From Flavobacterium inviolabile (lineage in GTDB: Bacteria; Bacteroidota; Bacteroidia; Flavobacteriales; Flavobacteriaceae): a stretch of DNA of 64,000 nt. This document shows, piece after piece, positions 17,901 to 31,100 of this stretch. Position 1 is the first letter of the stretch. Each line of letters opens with the position of its first letter. The stretch lies in assembly GCF_013389455.1 (NCBI RefSeq), contig NZ_CP058278.1, positions 992,001-1,056,000 on the forward strand, written 5' to 3'. Under the pieces are notes generated by a model that worked only from the letters and a program-made list of their open reading frames with translations, had not been told where the DNA came from and did not search any database. Position numbers and translations under genes: made by a program.

Positions 17901-20900
17901 ATGATTCGTATAAAATTGAAAAATTTAGTTTTAATAGTGTTTTTGCTATGGTCGGGTGTCACGGTCTTGGCTCAGGTTTCTCCGGAAGAGAGACAGGCAC
18001 TGATCGATATATATCACAGTACTAACGGTAGCAAATGGAAGAACAATAAAGGTTGGGATGTTAACAATCCTAAATCGGTGGTGACTTCCTGGGATGCTGC
18101 AAAGAAAACAGGATGGTATGGGGTAACGGTTAAAGACGGCCATGTTACCGATATTGTTTTAAGTGACAATAATCTGGAAGGGGAATTAAAAGCCGACCCG
18201 GATGCTTTCCAGGCGTTGACTCGTTTTTTAATTAACGGTAATAAAGTAACCGGCGAATTAGCTGAGGATTTGCTGGAACCTATGGGGGATTTACCTGTGT
18301 TTAAGGACGATGCTCTTTCAGTGACAATAGCAAAAGGTACTACAACTAAGAGTGCTGCGAATACAAAAACAACGGGGGAAAAGGTTGCGGTTGCGGATAA
18401 AGCAACGACTGTAACAAACGATAGAGTAAAATGGAGTTCATGTACCAAAGACAATATCTATACTCCTACCGTAAAAACGATATTCCTGAATTTTATAAAA
18501 TATTTGGTTAATGCCAAAAATAGTGGTGTGCCTGATTATATGATCGAGGGGACTAACCCGCCGGAATTTAACGCATTAAAACCGTTTATAACGGATCCGT
18601 ATCCTAAAATTACGCACTTCGGTACCGATGTAGACCCTTCGAATAATCGTTTAAGGGAGATGCGTTTCTCTTTTACAGGGGACCATGGTGAGCACGATGT
18701 TCGACTTTACGGTGATTTTTCGGATATCGCTCTTGTTAACTTTGACATCGATTTAGGGGGATATACCGATTCCGATCATTATTTGAATTTGCAAGGAGAT
18801 TATTCAGACAATTATCCAGGCTATAGAATCCATTTAAAGGAATTTGAGGTCATGCATATTAATTTCTGTCCGGATAAATTGCCGATCTGTGACGAAAAAA
18901 CAAGAATTCAGTTGTTGAGTTCTACCAATCAGGCAACCTTATGTGCCGGACAATTTATTAAAGTGGTCGTATATCCTTATATGTCCGCTGCCGAGTACAA
19001 CATCCGAATTGTGAAATCGGACGGAACAGTTATCGATTTGAATACGATATATGGTACGAATGAGATATATATCAATTCGCTGGATGCAGGTACTTATACC
19101 ATTATTGTAAATGGAGTGAATTATGACGGAGGGTGTACGTTTTCCGGTCAGTTAGATGATGTAACCGTGCAAAATTGTACAACGTTTTGTGCGTCGAATA
19201 ATACAACATCGCCTATTGTAAAACAGTTGTATCTTAATTTATTGAATCATTTGATTTCAAAAATGCAGACCGACGGGTATATCGCCAATGGTTATGCACC
19301 TTCACAACTGATTTCATTATCGCCTTATATCTCTGATCCAAATCCTAAAATTTATAATGCGCATTTTGCAAATAACGGAGAGTATTTCCGATTCTCATTT
19401 GCGAATCATGGAAGCGATTATGATGTTTCGCTTCGTTATACACCTTATACAACCGTAACCGGTTTGGATATGTCCGGATATGTGTCGACTGCTTCAGTCA
19501 CGACTTTGCCGGTACTTTTAAACACAAGTGTATACCAGCCGAATCACACGGTTAAACATGTTAATTTTTGTCCTCCGGCACCGGTTTACTGTACAACAGT
19601 TAATCCAAATGCTCCGGTGATCAAAAACTTGTTCCTTAATTTGATCAATAAATTAAGAACGCTTCCTAATGCAAGTGTGCCGAATGGTTTTACCTGTACG
19701 GAATTAACCGTTTTGGCACCGTACATTACCGATGTTAATGCTAAAATCTACAACTTTAATAATACAGGTGCTGCGATTTCATTCTCGTTTAACCCGCATG
19801 GAGCGCAATATGACGTGGTAGTTCCGCTTCTAAGTAATTTAAATATTACCAATGTGGAATTCAACAATTATTTTTTCCCGGATACACAGGCGACGTTTAA
19901 AACAACGTTCAGTAATGGTTCGGTGATTAACACAGGAACGGTAAAGCATATCAATTTATGTCCGGATGAGTTGTACTGTGAGTCGCACGTGGCTATTGTT
20001 GTAGATGAGTCGGGATCGTTGGACGATACTGAAATCCGAAAAATCAAAAAACAACTAAAAGCATTTGTACAGCAACAGGCTGATACGAATGATAATTTAG
20101 GAACGAATATCTATATTTCCCTGATCGGTATGTCTGACAGTGATACTTATAACAGAGGCGATGCAATCATGCAGGTTAAAGTTACGAATGGGTCTACTTT
20201 AAATCAGTTTAATAACTGGATTAACGGTTTTGGTGCCCGATACGGTCAACCGGGAATCAGTCATGGTTCGGATTACTGGAATGGTGCCTTGCAAAAAGCA
20301 TTGCAGGCTTCGATGAAACCTAAAGCGGTGATTATGATTACCGATGGTTGTCAGACAGCCAATGTTTCGACGTTGGTAAGTACAATGAAATCATTCGATA
20401 ATTATAGAAATCCGGCGAACCCAACCACGCCATTAACACCAAACGGTCCGCACTTATATGTATTGGGAATTGAGAATGGTTTCTATGTAGATTCGGAAAC
20501 GGTTGTAAGTCAGCGAATGGCGCAAAACCAGGATCCTAATCTGAATCCTGCTTTGGTAGCACCTACTTTGCAAACGAACGATTTCGCCCGAATTGCCGCG
20601 GTTGAACATACCGATGTGATTCAAACGCAAGCCGAGTCACGCCTTAGAAAATCATTAAAATTCTTATTGGGTTATCCTGCAGATCAATTCCCGGTAGCCA
20701 GTATGGATTATTTTAAACCGGCTGATTATTATGGACATGATAACTTTACTATTCTGGGATCTGACGATCGTTATATTTCAGAAAAATTAGTCGATAGCCA
20801 AATCTCATGTGGAATCTCCATTACGAAAGATTTTTGTGAAGATTGTTATTCGTTCCAACCGGAACCCGGACAGGAATATATTTTAAGTGCCTGGGCAAAA

Positions 20901-21365
20901 GAAGAAACGAACGAACAGCTTAAAACATTTACGAACCCTGCAATTACGCTGATTTTTTATCACAATAAGCAGGCATTGCCACAACACGAAATAGGAAGAG
21001 TTACAGCAATTCCTTCGGGTGAAATTATCGATGGATGGCAACGCATTTTTACCAAGTTTAAAATTCCGTATTCGTCAACAAGTGCCATCAATAATACTAT
21101 TTCAATTGGAGTGGAGTTGGCGAATAACAGTCCGAGTATCCCGGTTTATTTTGATGATATACGCGTGCATCCGCTAAAAGGTAGTATGAAATCATTTGTA
21201 TACGATCCGGAAACCTTTAAGCTGATGTCGGAATTAGACGATAACAACTACGCTACTTTTTATGAGTATGACAACGAAGGTGGATTGGTACGTATTAAAA
21301 AAGAAACGGAAAGAGGTGTGAAAACCATTCAGGAAACCCGTTCCGGAAGTGTAATTAAAAACTAA
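17901..21365 (+). CDS. LRR and von Willebrand A domain protein with Rhs-type tail
   Basis: An 1154-aa exported protein. After the signal peptide (ends near VLAQ) comes a leucine-rich-repeat cap (DNNLEGELK ... INGNKVTGEL). Three copies of an unnamed approximately 120-aa module follow (about residues 185-330, 435-560 and 570-695), each with a helix like LYLNLLNHL and ending in a KHxNxCP motif. A VWA domain has the MIDAS DESGS (Asp702, Ser704, Ser706) and ITDG near residue 814. The last 60 residues (YDPETFKLMSELDDNNYATF) resemble the segment preceding Rhs cores. Starts 8 bp after the 1860-aa gene. VWA and LRR suggest metal-dependent binding to partner or target. Confidence 0.78.
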   Translation: MIRIKLKNLVLIVFLLWSGVTVLAQVSPEERQALIDIYHSTNGSKWKNNKGWDVNNPKSVVTSWDAAKKTGWYGVTVKDGHVTDIVLSDNNLEGELKADPDAFQALTRFLINGNKVTGELAEDLLEPMGDLPVFKDDALSVTIAKGTTTKSAANTKTTGEKVAVADKATTVTNDRVKWSSCTKDNIYTPTVKTIFLNFIKYLVNAKNSGVPDYMIEGTNPPEFNALKPFITDPYPKITHFGTDVDPSNNRLREMRFSFTGDHGEHDVRLYGDFSDIALVNFDIDLGGYTDSDHYLNLQGDYSDNYPGYRIHLKEFEVMHINFCPDKLPICDEKTRIQLLSSTNQATLCAGQFIKVVVYPYMSAAEYNIRIVKSDGTVIDLNTIYGTNEIYINSLDAGTYTIIVNGVNYDGGCTFSGQLDDVTVQNCTTFCASNNTTSPIVKQLYLNLLNHLISKMQTDGYIANGYAPSQLISLSPYISDPNPKIYNAHFANNGEYFRFSFANHGSDYDVSLRYTPYTTVTGLDMSGYVSTASVTTLPVLLNTSVYQPNHTVKHVNFCPPAPVYCTTVNPNAPVIKNLFLNLINKLRTLPNASVPNGFTCTELTVLAPYITDVNAKIYNFNNTGAAISFSFNPHGAQYDVVVPLLSNLNITNVEFNNYFFPDTQATFKTTFSNGSVINTGTVKHINLCPDELYCESHVAIVVDESGSLDDTEIRKIKKQLKAFVQQQADTNDNLGTNIYISLIGMSDSDTYNRGDAIMQVKVTNGSTLNQFNNWINGFGARYGQPGISHGSDYWNGALQKALQASMKPKAVIMITDGCQTANVSTLVSTMKSFDNYRNPANPTTPLTPNGPHLYVLGIENGFYVDSETVVSQRMAQNQDPNLNPALVAPTLQTNDFARIAAVEHTDVIQTQAESRLRKSLKFLLGYPADQFPVASMDYFKPADYYGHDNFTILGSDDRYISEKLVDSQISCGISITKDFCEDCYSFQPEPGQEYILSAWAKEETNEQLKTFTNPAITLIFYHNKQALPQHEIGRVTAIPSGEIIDGWQRIFTKFKIPYSSTSAINNTISIGVELANNSPSIPVYFDDIRVHPLKGSMKSFVYDPETFKLMSELDDNNYATFYEYDNEGGLVRIKKETERGVKTIQETRSGSVIKN

Positions 21366-21373
21366 AGGAAGTT

Positions 21374-22096
21374 ATGGTACATAAAATCATCACATCCGTT
21401 TCCATCCTACTGATGGGGTGTCTGGTTCAGGCACAAACTGTAGGAGAGGTTTTTAAGAAAATTACAGCCGGATACAGTATCGCACAACCGCTACAGTATA
21501 AAACCGACTATAAACTGTTTAAAGATTATAAGTCGACTAAGGTAGAAGAAAACTATAAAGGTGTCTTTTATAAAAATGCGGCAAACGAAGTTTACATCAA
21601 AATCAACGATACGGAGATTATTAATACGAAAAAAACCAATATAAAAATCAGCCACTCCGAAAATGCAATGGTCGTTTCGAATCCGGTTAATAATTATTTT
21701 GGGGAAGCCGATTTTAATAAAGTATTCGAATTGTGTAAGCTGAATTCGTTTAAAGATTTTAAAACCTATTGGGAAATTATTCTGGAACCGAAAGCGCATT
21801 CCGGACTGACCTATTCCAAGATCGTCTTAAACGTGTCGAAGACCTATTTTATACAAAAACAGATCTTTTACTATAACACGGGAATTAATTTTTCCAAAGA
21901 GTATAAAGGAACAGATGTTAACTATCCGAGACTGGAAGTGGTTTATAGCGATTATAGCAGAAAAGCAATTCCTCCTTCGGTTTTTAATACACAAAACTAC
22001 CTTTCTTTCTCCGGTAAGAATAGCATTGTTTTGGCTCAGCGGTTTAAAAAATACGAAATAATTGATGAACGAATTATTTCTAATAATATAAAATAA
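21374..22096 (+). CDS. Small exported protein between the Rhs genes
   Basis: A 240-aa protein with a signal peptide ending near VQAQ (a lipobox-like LMGC also occurs within the hydrophobic stretch). The mature part alternates short hydrophobic strands and Lys/Tyr-rich segments and is faintly reminiscent of LolA/MucB-like half-barrels ([17 protein letters not shown]), but no motif settles this. It is placed 8 bp after the VWA gene and 11 bp before the YD-repeat Rhs gene, so it is most likely a dedicated periplasmic helper for those proteins. Function unknown. Confidence 0.65.
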   Translation: MVHKIITSVSILLMGCLVQAQTVGEVFKKITAGYSIAQPLQYKTDYKLFKDYKSTKVEENYKGVFYKNAANEVYIKINDTEIINTKKTNIKISHSENAMVVSNPVNNYFGEADFNKVFELCKLNSFKDFKTYWEIILEPKAHSGLTYSKIVLNVSKTYFIQKQIFYYNTGINFSKEYKGTDVNYPRLEVVYSDYSRKAIPPSVFNTQNYLSFSGKNSIVLAQRFKKYEIIDERIISNNIK

Positions 22097-22107
22097 AAAT
22101 CAGATAT

Positions 22108-25100
22108 ATGTATATCCCTAAGCGTTTATTTATTTTAGTATTTACACTATTTACAGCGTTTGTTTTTGGACAACAGGAAGAAACTTTGGGCACGATTAGT
22201 TCGGGTAGCCAGTTGCATAGCCTACCTATGCTACAGATTACCGATCCGAAGTATGCCTCTTTGAATCAGCAGAATGTGCTGACTTCTATTGATCCTGCTG
22301 TATATATTCATTTTGGTTTCAAGGATCTTGCAAGTGATCTAACGGCTTATCAGGCGCAATATTCTTGTGAGGTGAAATTGAGAGTTGTACCCTATAACAA
22401 CCAAAATGGAACTTTGGCACCTTATGCTGTCAAGTTGAGAATTGTGCACGATAACCTAACCGAAAATGTAAAATTCGACGATTATTCGATTTATAAGTTG
22501 CCGGGCATCCATAAAGCGGATGTAGCGGTAGATGAAGTCGTGTATAGAGATTTATCGGGACAAATTATTCCTACCGTTACTAATTCTACAGCGTTCCTTC
22601 AGCTTCGTTTTAAAACGGACCGCTATTACAATATCAAAAATACAACGGTGAATCCGGTTTCCAGAAGACTTATTAAGTACAATGGTTTGACGGAAATGGT
22701 GGTTAACAATGTAAGTGACGGTGCCGAAGAACTGGAAATCAACTGGACACGTTATATCGATGCGCCAGCGACAGAATATGAACTGGAATGGACCTGGGTG
22801 GATAACTATGGGCCAAACGGAAATAAATTGATGCCCAATCAGATTGCTTTAACAGAGCAGGATTTTAAACTGAATAGTACAAGAATACAAACCAAAGAAT
22901 TAAAATATAGAATTCCATTGGTATTCTCAAAGGGGTATTTGGTATACCGGGTAAGACCGGTAGGACGATTCCTGGACGATACGAAAAAGAGTTATTACGG
23001 AACCTGGTCTTCTGGATTGGCGGGTAACTTTCAAAATGTAGGTAACTGGGGGACTTTCCTGGAAATTGATGCCGATCATGAAGTAGGTAAAAAGAACTGG
23101 CAATACCAGGCTTCTTTTGCCGAAGATGGTAAGAAAAAAGAAGTGGTAAGTTATTTCGATGGTACGTTGCGTAATCGTCAAACGGTTACTAAAACCAATA
23201 CGAATAATAAAGCCGTTGTTGGAGAATCGGTTTATGATAATCAGGGACGTGTTGCTGTTGAAGTGTTGCCAACACCTATCGAAGCTTCCGGTATTCGCTA
23301 TTACAGGGACTTAAATAAAAATGATAACAATCAGGTTTATACCCATCATGATTTCGACTGGGATCGACTGAATGGATTAATCTGTGAGCCGATATTGCCG
23401 CCGGGAATGTCAAAAAGTTCCGGAGCCAGTAAATATTATTCGGAACAAAGTGCACCTGTAGCAAACTATCAGGATTTTGTGCCAAATGCGAATAAATATC
23501 CTTTTTCTCAGATTGAATATACGCCGGATAATACCGGAAGAATCCGAAGAAAAGGTGGTGTAGGACAAGAACTTCAATTGGGTACCGGTCACGAGATGAG
23601 CTATTTTTACCTGCAACCGGACCAGGAAGAATTAAACCGACTTTTTGGATATAAAGTAGGAGATTTCAAACGTTATAAAAAGAATATAGTTGTCGATCCG
23701 AACAAACAGGTTAGTGTTAGTTATCTGGACCCTCAGGGAAGAACGATTGCTACAGCACTGGCTGGTGACAACCGGAAAGACGAGCCAATGATGTCGTTAG
23801 AGGATGAAACCAATAACGCATTACACGAAATGACAACAACCAATATGATGTCGAATAACGATGCCTATACTACCGGAATAAACGGGATATTACAGGATGG
23901 CGTACGATTAAATAGTCAGGTGGGAGTTGTGAAGGAAGAAGCGTTAACTCTTAACTATGGTTTGACGCATGCTACGAATACCTATAACGACTACTGTATG
24001 GGTGGCAAATACTATCCTTTTGTGTTTGACTGGAAGATGAGTCTTTTGGACGATTGTGGTAATGACATGCTGGTTGATTCGAATGGGGGTGGAATCGCTC
24101 AGATAGGAATGATAAATCTGAATTCCTATACACCGAATGCGCCAGCGATTTCATTCAATAAAAGTTTAACATCCAGTGTGTTGAAAATCGGATCGTATAC
24201 TTTAAATAAGGATATCCGCGTGAATCAGGTTGCTGTCGAGCAATATGCAGACGATTATATCGCACAAATAAGACAGTCAAGCAATCCGTGTTTTCCGAGT
24301 TTAGCAGGTTCTACAATCGATATTAGCGAAGAAGACTGTCATGTGACGTGTAGAAGTTGTGAGGAAGCACTGATTTGTAGTTATTTAGCACTACAGACAT
24401 GTCAGTCATTTAGAATGACCTTCCCTGCCGGCACAGATGAAAGTGTATTGGGAGATGTTGGGAATAGAGAATATTACGTTTTATTGGCAGAACAAAAATA
24501 TGTAATCGATAACCTGAACAGCAATTTTGCCGGAAGTTGGTTTGTCTATAACGGATCACTATATGTGGATCAGAACGGACTTATTTCACAGTATCTAATC
24601 AATTCCTATGTAGTTCGTTTTAAAAAGGAGTTTAGAGGATTATTAGAGGGTTGTAGAGAATTGTGTATACAGCCGGGCGATACCTGTAATATCAATACGA
24701 GCATGTTACTGTCGGATGTTAGTCCGCACGGTCAATACGGATCCATTGCAGGAATCGATTTTCCAACGGCGCAACCAGGTGGAATAAACGCGCCTGCTGG
24801 TAATGTTGACGATACCCTAAGTTTGTTTAATGAAAACAATCAATTGTTATATGGCGGTTCTTCTGTTCAGACGTTTATCGATTTGGATACCGGATTAACC
24901 GTTACACAAAATGTATCGAACTATAACTGGAGACGACCGGCTACGCCATATATGGATGATAATGGTGATTTTGCGAAGGTAAAAGTCGAAAGAATTAATT
25001 ACAATACTTATATCCCTGAAATTATGCCTTCGGCGAGTGTCGAAGATGATCCATTGGATCCGACTTCATCCAATAAATATGTGCGCCCGCAATATTTAAG

Positions 25101-28100
25101 AAATGTAACCGACTTTGTTAATAACTGGCAAGCAAGCTGGGCGGAATCGTTACTACCTTACCACCCGGAATACCAGTATCTGAAATACAATAAAGCCATT
25201 TGTGCCAAAACAAATTCGGCTGGTGATAACTCCGATAGCTTTGACGAGAAACTTAAAAATACCGATTATACCAATGTCTTTACGACAAATGGATTGGTTC
25301 AGAATTTAATTGCCCTTTCAGCTAATGATCCTTTCTATAACGGACAAATTACAGCGACGCCATCATCGGGGATTAACTACGATGCCGAAACTACGAATGA
25401 TTTTAGTCTGAGAAAAAATTTATTGCTGGAAGCGATGAATACGAATTACGAAGGTATTAAATTGGCGAATAACGCCCGATTAAATATGCTTCAGACAGCT
25501 TATTATACCACTGTCTTCGGTAATGGAATTGCACCGGCTTCTACTTATCAAAGTTTGGTGACCACTCCGGTTAACCAATTACTTCCAATTCTTAATGCGC
25601 TGAATCCAACGGAAAAAGAGCGTGTTTGGAAGAGCTTTATGAACAACTATATCGCGTTTAAACAAAAAACAAGAACGGTATTCTCTCATATTTATGCTTT
25701 ACGTAATAGTGGGTATAACGGTTGTATCGGCGACGTACAGAACGTTGATACTTTTGTAACGCTGTTCGAAAAATATAATACAACAGGTAATTATAGTAAC
25801 CTGTTACAACGAATCAACCAGGCTTTTGCAACTCCGGTTCCGACAACGCCTGCCGGTACGATACTAGCTTGTTCGACTACTACCGTTGGATACTATAAAA
25901 ACAAAGAAAAACGATTTATATCGGCCGATTATGGCTTTAACTCCGGTGTTCCGGGAGCACAGGCCATTGCCGATGCTACTGCCGATGCCGATGCAAATAC
26001 CTATTACCAAACTGGAAAATGTCCATTATTATTAGACACCGAAAGTTTGTTAAAAGGATTGATCAATCCTTCTTTCCAGAATCAGGGATTATTGCTGTAC
26101 GGTTTTAATGCCTATAGTATGCCGATGCTAACACCGGATTTATTTAATTCGGTATTGTTAGACCCGACTGCTTATGCAGCAAACCCACAAAATGTGACTA
26201 TTAATGGAAGTGTTGTAAATGGAGGTGCAAGTTTGAACCTTACGTTTAATACGGCTAGTGGTAGTATTGCAGAGCCAATCGAACTTAAGATTCTAACACA
26301 GTCTTTATCTATAGGGTACTATATGAATGGTTGTAACGAAACGGTACCAGCTCCTACATGGACGACCTATAATACAAACTTTAAGATTGTTGATTTCAAG
26401 AATATTTATTATGTACCGGGATCGTTTAATCCGTTAAACAATACGTATAAATTCCAGATTGTTGCGGTTCTAAAACGACTTACGGGAACAAGTTGCCCGG
26501 CGTTAGAAGAGGTGGTTCTTGAAGGAACGATTAAAGCAGCTATCGGACAATGTAGTTTTGGGGATGCAGCTGGTGAAACAGGTGAAAATTGCGACAAACG
26601 AGTGCGCTTTGAAAAAGCATTGGTACGCGTTATGAATGCGTTAAAAGGAACGAATCCAAATATTCCGGGACAATTGTTTACGTCTGGGATAGCATTAAAA
26701 GGAGCTCCGAATGATAATTATACCTATGGTAGCAGTGTTATGCCGGAGGTGTTAAATGATCTTGCCTTAAATTCGTCTTGGTCGTGTAGTCCGAATACCA
26801 GTTTTACCGTTAACGGTCCAAGTCCGTTTACGATTTATAATCTGGTGAACGAATTTGGAAATCCATCTTTCCTTCCGGGAACTTTTTATAGAGTAACGGG
26901 AATAAAGATTGAGAAAAATATGGTGAATGGTGTTGTAAGTGGAGATGATAAAATAACAATCAGTTATCTGGATCTGAAAGATCAGGTGTTTACCCTAAAT
27001 GGACGTATCACACCATTAAATTATAGTTGTATCTGTACGGAAGAAGTTTCTCAGACAGAAGCTATAGGAGCGAACTTCTTAAACCTGACGAATCATCTTT
27101 GGAGCGCAGGAGGTCCTATTTCACATGGCTTTTTAGATGGATATAATCCTGTTCAGATGCAGGCTGTAGCTCCATATATTGCTGGAAATAATCCAACGGT
27201 AAATCAATATGCGACACACTGGTCGGATGGACTATCGACTTATGATGGTATCAAGTTTAATTTCTTTTCGGGTTCTCAGGAATGTCAGTTTATGTTGCCA
27301 CTTTATGCTTATCCGGGAAGAGGTTCTACTACGACGAATTATGCTTCACAGATTACACATTTCTCGAATTTTAAAATACTTGAAAATTTAGGTAATAATA
27401 CGTATGCTTTTAGTGTTTTTGTTCACCATGGTTCTTATAGAGTTAGTAGTGGCCGATTTAATATGGTCTATCCGGCTGGAATTCAGGAGGCTCGTGGCAC
27501 GATAAGCTGCCTTCAGCAAACGTTCTGTGAAGAGGAATTCGGGGTTACGAATGCACTGACATCCGTGTTAAAGGATCTTATACAGCAGCAAACAGTAGCC
27601 GACGGTGCTACTGCCAATGGATTACCGGCTTTAAATACGTATGTTCAGTTATCTGGAGCGGCTCCGTCAGCCAGTATCAATAACTTTTACAAAGTAGAAA
27701 ATACGGCCAGTTCTCAAATTGGATTTACGTTTGCCAAAGAATCGGAATGTGAGGTAGTGTTTACGGTACCGGGTGTTTCATTTGCAAATGTTACGAATAT
27801 TTCGGGATTGTCATTTACCAATACACAATCGGGTAATTTTACGGCTACGGTTACCACCAATACAGGGGCGCAAATTATTGCCAACGGTACTAGTAAATGT
27901 ATCACTGCACGAAAATGTAATGCTGTAATTCAGGTGCCTTGTACCTCTTGTATACCGCCAGCAGTTGCTCCGTCGGTTTGTGTGCAAAAATGGCTGGAGT
28001 TTCGCGATATTATGGACATCGTACAAGGTTATCAAATGCCGGATCATCTGGCTCAAGATGCGAAATATTTCTGTGAAGCTAACTTAGGATATCTGGTTAC

Positions 28101-31100
28101 AGATTATATCCATTATTTGAATATAACGGGAGCTTACGATGTTAGTATGCCGAGCTTTATAACGATAAGTGAATTTGGAGCAACCAAATTGAATTATGGT
28201 TATAATGGTACACAAATGGTTATCAATGCCTATGCAGCGTATTTGCCGACGCATCCTTCTGTTACATGGAGTGAGTTCGTAGACCTGTATATGACGGAAA
28301 ATAAAATTTGTCCTCCGGCACCAATGGTTCCGACCATCGATATGCAAGTAGATAATATTCCTACTGCTTGTGAGATTTTTGTAAACTCGGTACAACAGAC
28401 TTATATACAAGAATTAAGAGAGGAATATTTTATTGCAAAACGAGAAGAATTTAAACAAAAATATATTCAGGCCGCTATCAACGGGTTACAAGAATCGTTG
28501 AATAAAGTGTCTTATGATAAAGAATACCAGTATACTTTATACTATTATGATCAGGCAGGAAACTTAGTACAAACGGTTCCGCCTCAGGGGGTATCCCGAT
28601 TAACACCGGCTACCGACAGTACGATTAATGAGATTAGAAATATATTCCCTAACGAAGAACAAGGGATGGTGAATGGTCTTGTTGTCGATCCAAATCACAC
28701 GATGAAAACGCTATATCGTTATAACTCGTTGAATCAGTTGGTATGGCAGCAAACACCGGATGGTGGTGAAACGCGATTTGCATATGATCAGTTAGGGCGT
28801 ATTATTGCCTCGCAAAATGCAAAACAGGCGGCGATGCCGAAACCAAGATTCAGTTATACACGATATGATGGTCTGGGACGAATTGTGGAAGCTGGGGAAT
28901 ATATTCCTGGACAAGCGTATATTAACGATGAAGGGAATGTTATGATAGGAGGTTCTCCGGTAAGTGATCTGGGAACACACGATTATACCCGCTATGAGGT
29001 GACGCGAACACTTTATGATACTCCGGTTGCGAATAGTACCAGTTGGTTTGAATCGTATTCCGGAAACAATAATCACAAAAGGGTTACGGCTGTATTAGTG
29101 TACAGTGTTCTGGATGAAGGGGTAGACCTGGATAGAATGGACATTATCGCGAACGACCGTTATGATAATGCGATTTTATATGATTATGATATCCACGGAA
29201 ACGTAAAAGAACTTATTTATCATACGAATAAAGAGATCTTAAAAGAATTAAATCAGGATGTCAAAAAAGTGATCTACGATTACGATCTGGTTAGTGGAAA
29301 CGTGAATAGTGTAACCTACCAACCTAAAAAAGCAGATCAGTTTATTCACCGTTATGAGTATGATGCGGATAACCGAATCACACAGGTTTATACCAGTAAG
29401 GATAAAATCGTTTGGGAAAAAGAAGCGAAGTACGACTATTACGAGCATGGACCTTTAGCACGTCTTGTTGTTGGAGATAAGCAGGTTCAGGGATTGGATT
29501 ACTTCTATACGCTTCAAGGTTGGTTAAAAGGAGTGAACTCAGAACGTCTAGGTACAATCACACTTAGAGGCGCCTTCACCAACTACGATATCGGTGGCGA
29601 TGGAGAGATTTTCAGTGGAGCCGCTAAAGATGCTTTTGGATTTGGATTGAATTATTTTAGAGGGGATTACCAGTCGAGACACCATGTTAACAATGGTGCG
29701 GATAATATGCCTTTAAGTTATAGTTTAACAAACGATCTTGAAAGAGATAGGAATTTGTATAACGGAAACATTAAAGAGATGGTTACTTCTTTAATGGATT
29801 TGAGGCAGACAAATTTATCATCGCAGTATAATTATTATTCATACGATCAGTTAAACAGAATTAAGGGTATGAATTCCCTTAATATTAATGATTTGTTAGG
29901 ATTGTTTACAGAGGAATCGTATCGATCGCAATATTCGTATGACAGAAATGGTAACTTATTGACATTAAATCGTTGGGCGCCTACCCAAAAAAATTCTGGA
30001 AGAAACCAGTTAATGGATGAATTAAGTTATACGTATCAGGATGGGACGAATAAGTTGACGCATATTAATGATACTGTTCCTAACGGAGCGTTTACCAATG
30101 ATCCGTCGAATCCGAATGATACTTCTCTGGATATTGATAATCAGGAGCGAGATAACTATCAGTACGATGAGATTGGTCAGTTGATCCGTGATGAAAAAGA
30201 AGGCTTGAATATTGTTTGGAGAGTCGATGGAAAAGTGAAAACGGTAAACAAAGCCAATGGAACCGTAATCGATTTCGAATATGACGGTTTAGGAAAAAGA
30301 ATTGCTAAAAGCGTTACCAAAGGAAGCAATGCAACGACTACTTTCTACCAACGCGATGCACAAGGAAATGTATTGAGTACCTATGAGATGGTGAAGAAAG
30401 CTGGGGAAGGGATTAGATATTACCTGGTGGAACAGGATATTTACGGAAGCAGTCGTCTTGGGGTTGAAAAAGGAAGAAAAGAGCTTAATGCAGAAAGTGG
30501 AAGAGGAATTGCGTTACGAATGGATGCGATGATTGCTTCGGCACAGATTGCAGATAATGTCTCGCAGGCTTTATTAACAACACCGTCTTCAATTTGGGGA
30601 TTATCGTTTAGTGGAAATAACAATGTTACTTGGGGCGATGGCGACAAGAGTATCAATTTCTTTGATCAATCTGGAGCGAAAACACAGGACTTTGAAATCA
30701 GAACGAATTTCAAAATTGTTGGAGGTTCAGCGATGACAGTAAATCAAAATCATGCGTTAGTAACTTTAGATGGTGCCAGAAGACCGGAATACAAGCAATG
30801 GGACAATAGTGTGGCACGTATCGTGATTAAGAGAAATGGCAATGGTGCTTATGTGCCGGCATTAGAAATTGAAAAGTATACGAAAAGGTTCCACCGTTAT
30901 AAACCGTTCTTTGTTTTCCACAGACGTTGGAATTATAGAAACTATAAAACCGTTTGGACGTATGAGTTGCGAAATGCGATACCGGAAACCGAATGGAATT
31001 TCCATGCGAAGGTATCGGTGAATGGCGATAATTTTAGTCCAGAGTTTACGATTAACGGAAATGTTTACACGTCGAGAGATTTTATCGGTAATGTAACGCA

